A DNA stretch of 64,000 nucleotides from contig CAWJSX010000003.1 of the NCBI GenBank assembly GCA_963845675.1, positions 248,001 to 312,000 on the forward strand, read 5' to 3'. A model generated the notes under the pieces. The model did no database searches. It saw only the letters and a program-made list of their open reading frames with translations, and had not been told where the DNA came from. Each line of letters opens with the position of its first letter. Position 1 is the first letter of the stretch. Positions 43,618-51,561 of the stretch are shown piece after piece. A program made the position numbers and the translations under genes. Origin of the DNA: CAWJMD01 sp963845675 (GTDB taxonomy: Bacteria > Actinomycetota > Actinomycetes > Actinomycetales > CAWJMD01).

Positions 43618-45778
43618 GCGATCCGCTCTCGCTGAGGGTCCCGATGTCGAGCTGCGCGAGCCGCGGTCCCTTCTCACCGGAGACCAGGACCACGACCGCG
43701 TCGTCGCCGGTCACCATCGCGCGCTGCACCCAGTCGGAGGCACCGAAGCGGTGGGTCGCCGCGACCGCGAGGTCGCCGCCGTTGCCGACCGAGAGCGTCT
43801 GCACCGCAGAGCCACTGGGGTCCTGCAGGGGGAGGAGCGCCAGGCGGCGCTCCGGCAGGTAGCTGAACTGCCGCGAGTCACCCTCGACGGCCGTCCAGGT
43901 GTCGCGCTGCGCCAGCACGTCGACCCGCGAGGGTGCTGCGCGGTCGGAGATGTCGAAGGTCGACACCTGCATGCCGGTGGTCCGCCCGTCCTCGGTCGCG
44001 TCCTGCCCCACGCCGAGCAGCAGGTCGCCGCCCACGGGGTGCAGGTACGCCGAGTACCCCGGGATCTTGAGCTCACCCGTGACGGTGGGGGCCGCGGGGT
44101 CCGACAGGTCGACGACGTAGAGCGGGTCGGTCTGGCGGAACGTCACGACCGTCGCCATGTCGCCGAACCAGCGCACGGCCCTGATCTGCTCACCCTTGCC
44201 CAGTCCGGTCACCTCCCCGACCTTCTCGAGCGTGCCGGACCGCTCGGCGAGGACGGTGACCGCGCTGTCCGTGTCGGGGTCTCCTCCGCCGAACGGGTTG
44301 CCGCGGCCTCCGTCGCGGGTGGTCGCGACCCGCAGCATCCCGTCCTGCGCGGAGAGTGCCCAGCGACCGAGGAGCCACCCGTCGACCTGGCCGGAGGCCA
44401 CGTAGGTGGTCGAGTCGTCGACCGTCGTGTCGAACCCGTGCAGCGCGGTCGTGATGTCCGACGGTCCGCCGGCCACGTCGCCGCCCCACATCCCCCAGCC
44501 GCCACGCGTCGTCGCTACGTAGAGCCGGTCCGCTCCGGCGTAGACGAGGTCGCCGTCCGACGAGACGCCGGTGGTGTCGACGACGGGGTCGTCGCCGTCC
44601 GCCGCCGGGTCGAGGGTCGTCACGGTGATCGACCCGAGGCCCGACTGGTCCACCGGGTGGGCGAGGTCGGAGCAGGCGAGCGCGGGGGTCGTGGAGACCA
44701 CCTCGCCCGACTCGTCACGCACGAGGCGACGGGGCAGGAAGTCCTCACCGGCCGCGTCGGCCAGGGCCGCCCGGGCCTCGGCCAGCCAACCCTGGGTGTA
44801 CTCGTCGTCGACGGTGCCGTCCGGGTTCCACCGGCTGGGCGTGAAGTGCGGCAGGGGGATCGCCGGGATCCCTGCGGTGGTGACCAGGCGCACGGTGCCG
44901 TCGCTACCGCCGCTCAGGCGCGCGGACACGTACTGGCCCTCGGTCTCGGTGCGCGACACCACCGTCGGGTCGGCGGGGTCGCTCACGTCCACCAGCGTGA
45001 CGACAGTGGTCGCGGTCCCCGGCTGGTACGGCATGGTCCAGCCGGGAGCGGCGTCGCGGCCGGTCCCGGCACCCTCGTCCTCGGCCAGCGGGATCCAGCT
45101 GTGGGCCAGGACGACGACACGGTCGCCTGCCAGCAGCAGCTCGGCGGTGCCCGCCTGCTCGGGGGAGGGGCCAGGGACCGACTCCTCCGGGACCGCGACA
45201 CCGGCGCCGCTCGACGCGATGCCGCCCCAGTAGCCCTCGCCCAGACCAGGGACCTCGACCTCCCCGAGCCGTCGCGGCTTCTCACCGGAGACGTCGACCA
45301 CCACCAGCCGGTCGCCGACCGTCGTGATGAGCAGCCCGTCCCTCGTCTTCATCGTGTCGGGCTCGTCGACGCCCGCCTCCTGGAGGTTGGTGCCGGTGGC
45401 GCCGTCGCCCACCGCCCCGTCGCCAGAGGCTCCCGCCGCACTGTCCCGACCCTGCGGCGCGACCGCCGACTGCTCCTCGCTCGCTCCACCGGACACGTCC
45501 TCGGCGACGGCGTACCCACCGCCCCACGTGCCCACCTGCGTCAGGTATGGCTCGTAGGCCTCGACGTACCAGTCGTGCACCGACCGGCAGTCGTCGAAGG
45601 GACGCAGCGCGGCCGCCGTGGCGCTCGGCGGCTCGACGGCGCCGGTCACGACCAGGGCACCTGCCACCGTCGCCACGCCCAGCGCCGCGCCGCGGGCGGC
45701 CCACCGTCGTCGGGAGGTCCGGGGGGCTGGGGCGGGTGTGAGGCCGGCGGCGGCGGGCGAGGGGTCCATGGCGTCCAT
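43607..45778 (-). CDS. Secreted beta-propeller domain protein
   Basis: 723 residues. A basic N-terminus and hydrophobic segment (GAALGVATVAGALVVTGAV, ~30-48) form a signal/anchor. A large beta-propeller domain follows, with the family marker TNLQEAGVDEPDTMKTRDGL and repeated blades (VVDVSGEKPRRLGEVEVPG; YVVDLSDPAAPTVTGELKIP; STFDISDRAAPSRVDVL). Acidic linker regions suggest cell-surface location. Function unknown; archaeal and bacterial relatives exist. Intact across 2.2 kb. Confidence 0.85.
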   Translation of the reverse strand: MDAMDPSPAAAGLTPAPAPRTSRRRWAARGAALGVATVAGALVVTGAVEPPSATAAALRPFDDCRSVHDWYVEAYEPYLTQVGTWGGGYAVAEDVSGGASEEQSAVAPQGRDSAAGASGDGAVGDGATGTNLQEAGVDEPDTMKTRDGLLITTVGDRLVVVDVSGEKPRRLGEVEVPGLGEGYWGGIASSGAGVAVPEESVPGPSPEQAGTAELLLAGDRVVVLAHSWIPLAEDEGAGTGRDAAPGWTMPYQPGTATTVVTLVDVSDPADPTVVSRTETEGQYVSARLSGGSDGTVRLVTTAGIPAIPLPHFTPSRWNPDGTVDDEYTQGWLAEARAALADAAGEDFLPRRLVRDESGEVVSTTPALACSDLAHPVDQSGLGSITVTTLDPAADGDDPVVDTTGVSSDGDLVYAGADRLYVATTRGGWGMWGGDVAGGPSDITTALHGFDTTVDDSTTYVASGQVDGWLLGRWALSAQDGMLRVATTRDGGRGNPFGGGDPDTDSAVTVLAERSGTLEKVGEVTGLGKGEQIRAVRWFGDMATVVTFRQTDPLYVVDLSDPAAPTVTGELKIPGYSAYLHPVGGDLLLGVGQDATEDGRTTGMQVSTFDISDRAAPSRVDVLAQRDTWTAVEGDSRQFSYLPERRLALLPLQDPSGSAVQTLSVGNGGDLAVAATHRFGASDWVQRAMVTGDDAVVVLVSGEKGPRLAQLDIGTLSESGSLSL

Positions 45779-45821
45779 GGTCCTGTGACGCGGTGTCGGA
45801 CGGGTCGGTTCCCGATCAGGA

Positions 45822-45851
45822 TTTCAACCACCCAGCGCGGCCACCTATGGT
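45822..45851 (+). promoter_or_regulatory. Candidate sigma-A-type promoter
   Basis: TTTCAA (45822-45827), an 18-base spacer, TATGGT (45846-45851), in the 140-base divergent gap between the beta-propeller gene and the envelope operon at 45919. Confidence 0.3.
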
Positions 45852-45918
45852 TGGTCGGTCACGGGTCCTGTCGGTCGACGGGACCTTCGAACCGTCGGGG
45901 GACGAGAGGAAAGGGACC

Positions 45919-46654
45919 ATGTCGGTGAGACGCGTCATCGTGGCCCTGCTCGCGCTGGCGGGCCTGGCAGCACTCGTCGTGGGCGTCGGCCTGCGCACGG
46001 TCTGGTTGCCGGACGACGAGGTGACCTCCTCGGTCGACATCTCCGAGGGCGGTCCCGTGGCGATCACCGCCCCCGGGGTGCCGGAGATGCGTGACGGCCC
46101 GGTCACCGTCACGGCGACGAGCGCCGACGACGGTCCTGTGCTCCTCGCCCGCGGCCGGGAGGCGGACGTGTCGGCGTGGGTCGAGGGCGCGCGGCACACG
46201 GTCGTCACGGGGCTCGAGTCACCGTCCGCCTTCTCGACCGAGGTCGTCGACGGTGAGACCTCCGTCCCCGATCCCGTCACCTCGCCGATGTGGGTCCAGT
46301 CCGAGACGGGCACGTCGTCCGTGACGATGACCTGGGACCCACCCGTCGGGTCGCTGGTCGCTGCTCGTGGCAGGCGACGGCACCACCCCCGCGGCGCAGA
46401 CCCTGTCGATGACGTGGGCGGCTGAGGTGAGCACCCCCTGGGCCGTGCCGTTGATCGTGCTGGGCCTGATCCTGCTGCTGGCCGCCGCGGCGCTGGGCGT
46501 GTGGGGGCTGCGCCGGTCCCCCCGAGGCCCCCGAGGCCCCCGAGGCCCCCGAGGCCCCCGGGGCGCGCGCCGCTCCGTGAACGGAGCAGCGGACGCGCCC
46601 GCGGACCGGGAGACACCCACCGTGACCGTGACCGAACCGGAGAGGACGCCGTGA
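45919..46654 (+). pseudogene. Two-TM envelope protein with collagen-like tail, one frameshift
   Basis: The N-terminal transmembrane segment is VIVALLALAGLAALVVGVGL. An exported beta-rich region of ~140 residues follows. After one extra base near 46,350 the frame continues WSLLVAGDGTTPAAQTLSMT, a second transmembrane helix (PLIVLGLILLLAAAALGVWG) and a cytoplasmic (RGP)n tail. Restored length is ~245 residues. GAGGAAAGGG precedes the ATG. No family name is recalled with certainty; many actinobacteria have similar proteins beside a lipoprotein gene, as here. The stop overlaps that gene. Confidence 0.65.
46519..46562 (+). repeat. 9-bp tandem repeat (RGP)
   Basis: Four to five copies of CCCCGAGGC encode Arg-Gly-Pro, a collagen-like tripeptide, just after the second transmembrane helix of the envelope protein. 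Confidence 0.85.
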
Positions 46655-47667
46655 CCCGACCGCTGAGGAGGACCGCGACGGTGGCTGCCGCCGCCGCGGC
46701 GGTCCTTGCCCTGTCCGGCTGTGCTGCAGATCCTCTGCCCGAGCCGCGACCTGCACCGGCCGACGAGGTCGTGCCGGTCGCCGGAGGTGGGCTGCTCGAG
46801 ACGGTGCTCGGCTCGGTCAGCGGAGCCCTGGAGGCCGGTGACGCCGGTCTCGACGCGCAGGCCCTGGCCGGGTCGGTCGGCCAGGCCGCGCTCGAGCAGC
46901 GCACGGGTGCGTACCTGATGAAGACGAAGGTGCCCGAGTCGTCCTACGTCCTGCCCCTGGGCACGGAGCGGCTGCAGGACGTCGTTCCGAGCGAGCAGGG
47001 CTGGCCCCGCTCGGTCCTCTCGGTCACCCGGGCGACCCCGGAGGACCAGTTCCCCGACCTCATGCTGCTGACGCAGGCAGGCCCCCGTGAGGGCTACTCC
47101 CTCAGCGCCTACGCGCCCATGCTCCCGGGGGCCGAGCTCCCGCTCACCGAGCCGCTGCGCGCCGGGGTGACGGTGCCGGCCCTCGACGACGCCGGTGAGC
47201 TGCTCGTGTCCCCGCTCGACGCGGCGACGGCGTACGCCGACGTGCTGACCAAGGGGCCGGCCAGCGCCTCCGCCGCCGCGTTCGCCGAGGACTCCTTCCG
47301 CACGCAGGTCCTCACGGCGCAGGACGCGGAGCGGGCCGCGCTCACCGAGACCTGCAAGGGCTGCTTCACCTACGCCGCGAACCACGCCGTGCGCCCCGAC
47401 CAGGTCTGGGCGTTCGGTACCCAGGACGGTGGGGCGCTGGTGATGGCCGCGATGACCGGGGCCAACAAGTTCACCGTCGCCGCCAAGGGGTCGAAGGCCA
47501 ATCTGAACGCGGAGTACGCGGCGCTGTCGGGAACGTCCACAGCGACCAAGGAGGCCCTCTTCACGTACGTCGAGGTCGTCGCCATGTACGTGCCGCCCGC
47601 CTCTGCCGAGAGCACGATCCAGGTTGTCGCCGGCCAGCGGATCCCGCTCTCCGGCAGCGCATCCTGA
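46651..47667 (+). CDS. Putative lipoprotein
   Basis: 338 residues with a lipoprotein signal: RRTATVAAAAAAVLALSGCA, lipobox LSGC. The mature part is acidic with few hallmarks (MKTKVPESSYVLPLGTERLQ; CKGCFTYAANHAVRPDQVWA, a CxxC). Family not recognised. GTG 46651 overlaps the preceding stop (GTGA), so it is coupled to the two-TM protein and may form an envelope complex with it. Confidence 0.8.
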   Translation: MTRPLRRTATVAAAAAAVLALSGCAADPLPEPRPAPADEVVPVAGGGLLETVLGSVSGALEAGDAGLDAQALAGSVGQAALEQRTGAYLMKTKVPESSYVLPLGTERLQDVVPSEQGWPRSVLSVTRATPEDQFPDLMLLTQAGPREGYSLSAYAPMLPGAELPLTEPLRAGVTVPALDDAGELLVSPLDAATAYADVLTKGPASASAAAFAEDSFRTQVLTAQDAERAALTETCKGCFTYAANHAVRPDQVWAFGTQDGGALVMAAMTGANKFTVAAKGSKANLNAEYAALSGTSTATKEALFTYVEVVAMYVPPASAESTIQVVAGQRIPLSGSAS

Positions 47668-47719
47668 GCCACCCGCGACGTCGAGCCGTCGACGTCGACG
47701 CACCTGGAGGACACACCCG

Positions 47720-48689
47720 ATGAGCAGCACCCCCGGCCCCCGCCCCCGCATGGACCTGCGCGGCGCCGTCGACCTCTCGGCGCTGTCGAGGCCCACGCCC
47801 CCACCCGGGGCCCCCGCGGGCGGCTCCGCGGCCGGTGCCGGGTCGGTCGTCGTGGACGTCACCGAGCAGACGTTCCCCGACGTCGTCCAGCAGTCGACGA
47901 CAGTGCCCGTGGTGCTCGATCTGTGGGCCTCGTGGTGCGATCCCTGCAAGCAGCTCACCCCGGTGCTGGAGAAGCTCGCCGCCGAGTACGCCGGCCGGTT
48001 CCTGCTGGCCAAGGTCGACGTCGACGCCGAGCAGCAGATCGCCGCGGCGCTGCAGGTGCAGTCCCTGCCGACCGTGATGGCGGTCGTCGCCGGACGGCCT
48101 CTGATGCTGTTCCAGGGCGCCTACCCCGAGGACCAGGTGCGGCTGGTGCTCGAGGAGCTGCTCAAGGTCGCCGCCCAGCAGGGGGTCACGGGCCGGATCG
48201 AGGTCAGCGCCGACGGGGCCGGGGGTGAGGAGGCCGACGGTGCGGACGTCGCGCAGGAGCCCGCCGAGGAGCCGTCTGCCTCCGCTCCACGCCGAGGCGT
48301 ACGACGCGATCGACCGCGGTGACATGGACGCGGCCGCCGACGCCTACCGGCGCGCGCTCGCCGAGAACCCCGCAGACGCGATCGCGACGGCCGGTCTGGC
48401 CCAGGTCGAGCTGTACCGCCGCACGGAGGAGGCCGACCCCGCCGCGGCACGTGCCGCAGCCGCCGCGGACCCGTCCGACGTCGACGGCCGCCCTGCTCGT
48501 GGCCGACCTCGACCTGCTCGGCGGGCACGTCGACGACGCGTTCGCGCGCCTGGTCGACGCTGTACGGCTGACATCGGGCGACGAGCGCGAGCAGGCGCGC
48601 GCGCGGCTGGTCGAGCTGTTCGACGTCGTCGGTGGTGACGACGACGGCGTCGTCGCCGCCCGACGAGCCTGGCCAGCGCGCTCTTCTGA
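47720..48689 (+). pseudogene. CnoX/YbbN-like thioredoxin-TPR protein, three frameshifts
   Basis: The first ~180 residues are intact: a Pro/Ala-rich head, then a thioredoxin domain with LDLWASWCDPCKQL (CDPC active site) and SLPTVMAVVAGRPL. A TPR-like region follows in two further frames (LPPLHAEAYDAIDRGDMDAA, LAENPADAIATAGLAQVELY, then ALLVADLDLLGGHVDDAFAR and RLVELFDVVGGDD) ending at TGA 48687-48689. Shifts: an extra base near 48,272, an extra base near 48,485 and a missing base near 48,669. Restored length is ~320 residues, right for the family, a chaperone-redoxin that protects proteins under oxidative stress. GGAGG precedes ATG 47720. Confidence 0.78.
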
Positions 48690-48737
48690 GGTCCCGGCCC
48701 CCGGTGGTCGTCGGTCTCGGGGCAGCGGTGACCGGGC

Positions 48738-50991
48738 TCAGGTACAGCGCGCCCAGCGGCGGGACACGCAACGACCGACGCCGGCAGCCGTGCCAGCCGG
48801 TGGCTGTCGGCGGTGACCGTCCGCGATGTTCCCGACGCCCGAGCCGCCGTACTCCTCGGCGTCGGTGTTCAGCACCTCGGTCCAGCGGCCCGCCCTCGGG
48901 AGGCCGACGCGGTAGCCCTCGATGAGGGCTGCCGGCGAAGTTCACGACGCACACCAGCGGGTTGCCGGCGCGGTCGAAGCGGGTGAACGAGAGACGTTGT
49001 GAAGGTGTCGTTGGCGTCGATCCACGCGAAACCCGCTGGGTCGTGGTCGTTCTCCCACAGCGCGGGCGTCGAGCGGTAGAGGGCGTTCAGGTCGGTGACC
49101 AGCTGCTGCACACCGAGGTGCACGGGCTGGTCCAGCAGCCACCAGTCGAGGCTCGCTGCTCGGCCCACTCGGCCTCCTGGGCGAACTCCGTGCCCATGAA
49201 GAGAGCTGCTTGCCCGGGTGCGCCCACATGTAGGCGAGGAAGGCACGCACGTTCGCGAGCTGCTGCCACCGGTCGCCGGGCATCTTGCGCAGCAGCGACC
49301 CCTTGCCGTGCACGACCTCGTCGTGGCTGATGGGCAGCACGAAGTTCTCGCTGAAGGCGTACATCAGCGAGAACGTCAGCCGATGGTGGTGGTGCTGGCG
49401 GTCGAACGGGTCCTCGGCGGCGTAGCCGAGGCTGTCGTTCATCCAGCCCATGTTCCACTTCATGCCGTACCCGAGGCCGCCCAGGTGCGTCGGCCGGGTC
49501 ACGCCGGGCCACGACGTCGACTCCTCGGCGATCATCACGATCCCCGGTACCGCTTGTACGCGGTCGCGTTGACCTCCTGGAGGAAGTCGATCGCCTCAGG
49601 TGCTCGCGGCCGCCGTGGGCGTTGGGCACCCACTCGCCGTCCTCGCGGGAGTAGTCGAGGTAGAGCATCGAGGCGACCGCGTCGACGCGGAGCCCGTCGA
49701 TGTGGAACTCCTCGAGCCAGTAGATCGCGTTGGCCACCAGGAAGTTCCGCACCTCCTTGCGTCCGTAGTCGAAGACGAGCGTCCCCCAGTCGGGTTGCTC
49801 GCCCTTGCGGGGGTCGGGGTACTCGTAGAGCGGCTCGCCGTCGAAGCGGGCCAGGGCCCAGCTGTCCTTGGGGAAGTGGGCCGGGACCCAGTCGAGGATC
49901 ACGCCGACGCCTGCCTGGTGCAGCCGGTCGACGAGGTACTTGAAGTCGTCCGGTGAGCCGAACCGCGCGGTCGGCGCGTAGTACGACGTGACCTGGTAGC
50001 CCCAGGACCCGCCGAACGGGTGCTCGGCGACCGGCAGCAGCTCGACGTGCGTGAAGCCGAGGGCCGTGACGTGGCCGACGAGCTGCTCGGCCAGGTCGCG
50101 GTAGCTGAGCCCCTGGCGCCAGGACCCCAGGTGCACCTCGTACACGCTCATCGGGCCGGTGTGCGGGTCGTTCTGGGCCCGCGCCTGCATGTGGGCGTCG
50201 TCGCCCCACTCGTGGACGCTCTCCACGACGACGGAGGCGGTGGCGGGTGGCACCTCGGCGCACCGCGCCATCGGGTCGGCCTTCGTCACCCAGCGGCCGT
50301 CCCGTCCGAGGATCTCGAACGAGTAGCGGCTGCCCGCCGCAACGCCAGGCACGAACAGCTCCCAGACGCCCGAGCCGCCGAGGGAGCGCAGCTGGTGCGT
50401 GCGACCGTCCCAGTGGTTGGCGTCGCAGAGCAGGCGGACCGCCTGGGCGTGCGGGGCCCACACGGCGAAGGACGTGCCCGTCACCTCGCCCATCAGCCCG
50501 GGTACCGGCGGACGCGCGCGCCCAGCGCGTTCCACAGCTCCTCGTGGCGGCCCTCGGCGACGAGGTGGCGGTCGACCTCGCCGAGGGTGCGGCAGGAACC
50601 GGTAGGGGTCGTCGACGGTGCTCGTGCCGTGACCGGAGTAGGCCACCTCGAGCCGGTAGTCCGTGACGGAGTCGACCGGCAGCACGCCGGCCCAGACCCC
50701 GTGCGACTCATGGAGGAGTGGGTGCCGGGACCCGTCGGGTAGCCGGACCAGGACCTCGTCGGCCAGCGGCCGGAGCGTCCGGACGGTCACGCCGCCGTCG
50801 TGCGGGTGGGCGCCGAGCACGGCGTGGGGGACGGGGTGGGCGCCGCCGCCCAGCCGTTCGAGGTCGTGATGGTCGACGGGGCGGAGCGCGGGCTGCCTGC
50901 CGGACGTCGGGCCGGCCACGGCCGGTGGCGTGGCCGGCGTCTCGGAGGGCGCGGAGGGGGTGCTGTCGGTCGTCCGGGGGCGGTCCGTCAT
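48738..50991 (-). pseudogene. glgB: 1,4-alpha-glucan branching enzyme GlgB, many frameshifts
   Basis: GH13 branching enzyme, recognisable from end to end but split among all three frames by at least seven indels (near 50,588, 50,498, 49,597, 49,540, 49,200, 49,155, 48,990, 48,935 and after 48,850). Intact stretches show the CBM48 region (FAVWAPHAQAVRLLCDANHW), VYEVHLGSWRQG, GSWGYQVTSYYAPTARFGSP, nucleophile DGLRVDAVASMLYLDYS, acid VMIAEESTSWPGV and ISHDEVVHGKGSLLRKM. ATG at 50991. The stop is uncertain; the last recognisable motif is VPPLGALYLSP. So many indels with conserved protein suggests poor consensus, not decay. Confidence 0.8.
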
Positions 50992-51189
50992 GCCCCCAGT
51001 CTGTCGCCCCGGCGACCTCAGGCAAACGGTGCGCCTTGATAGCCCGTTCCGGTTGTCGTGCGTCACCGAGCGTGCACCCCGAGCGTGTGTGGAGGATGTT
51101 CACTGTCCGTGGCGGTCGGTCAGACCTGTCCGGTCCCCGTCGCGAGGCAAAACAGTGACATAACCGGGCATTCTGCGCCGTCACGCTGA

Positions 51190-51355
51190 CGGTGGGTAGC
51201 GGGTCGAGGGGGTGGCCCACGACACCCCCGGCGACACGCCGTGTGCGCCGTTCCGGCGGTGTCCTCGGGCAAGCCGCCCTGGAGGGCAGGGACCGGGGTC
51301 TCATGGTGTCCAACGGGAGGCAGCAGGCCGCCCGCCTGACGAGGGGAACAAGCCG
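51190..51355 (+). other. Unassigned leader region before the micro-ORFs
   Basis: About 165 non-coding bases, GC-rich, with a stem CCGCCC-TGGA-GGGCAGG (51274-51290) preceded by GGGCAAG and other short dyads. Bases 50,992-51,190, between glgB and this leader, show no gene. It superficially recalls part of a c-di-GMP-I riboswitch helix but lacks the conserved GCAAAGCC segment, so I assign no class. Confidence 0.2.
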
Positions 51356-51457
51356 ATGACCGAGTGGCTCACACGACGGACGGTCCAGGGGACCGCGTCC
51401 GTCACCACGCTCGCGGTGCTGGTGTCCGTGGTCGGCGCCGGCTCGAAGTGGTGGTGA
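51356..51457 (+). CDS. Micro-ORF 1 upstream of GGDEF-EAL gene
   Basis: 33-residue peptide beginning MTEWLTRRTVQG, with a central hydrophobic run (ASVTTLAVLVSVVGAG) and ending SKWW. GAGGGG lies eight bases upstream of the ATG. Its TGA overlaps the GTG of micro-ORF 2. No family recognised. It could be a small membrane peptide, a leader peptide or part of one gene split by an indel, since the region is rich in indels. Confidence 0.45.
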   Translation: MTEWLTRRTVQGTASVTTLAVLVSVVGAGSKWW

Positions 51458-51546
51458 TCCGGATGCGTGCGCACGAGACCGTGACCGCGACGTCGAGCGC
51501 GTCGCAGCCGGGGGACGAGCTCGTCCCCGGCTACAAGTGGATCTGA
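51454..51546 (+). CDS. Micro-ORF 2 upstream of GGDEF-EAL gene
   Basis: 30-residue peptide if started at GTG 51454 (27 from ATG 51463), hydrophilic, ending GDELVPGYKWI. It is coupled to micro-ORF 1 by a GTGA overlap and ends 15 bases before the membrane GGDEF-EAL gene. No family recognised; short translated ORFs here may be regulatory or signalling peptides, which is speculation. Confidence 0.35.
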   Translation: MIRMRAHETVTATSSASQPGDELVPGYKWI

Positions 51547-51560
51547 CGCGGACCGCGTCA
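51544..51560. repeat. 17-bp perfect inverted repeat between micro-ORF 2 and GGDEF-EAL
   Basis: TGACGCG-GAC-CGCGTCA. It includes the stop codon of micro-ORF 2 and ends one base before the ATG of the next gene, so it would occlude that start as a hairpin or serve as an operator. Confidence 0.55.
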
Positions 51561-51561
51561 C

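Noticed and set aside
43451..45928. 825-codon + strand frame opposite the beta-propeller gene
   Set aside because: Low-complexity Arg/Gly/Val composition and no recognisable domain; the minus-strand protein carries clear beta-propeller repeats.
51314..51330. ACGGGAGGCAGCAG, identical to a conserved 16S rRNA segment
   Set aside because: Only 14 bases match and the flanks are unlike rRNA on both sides; no rRNA gene or fragment is supported.
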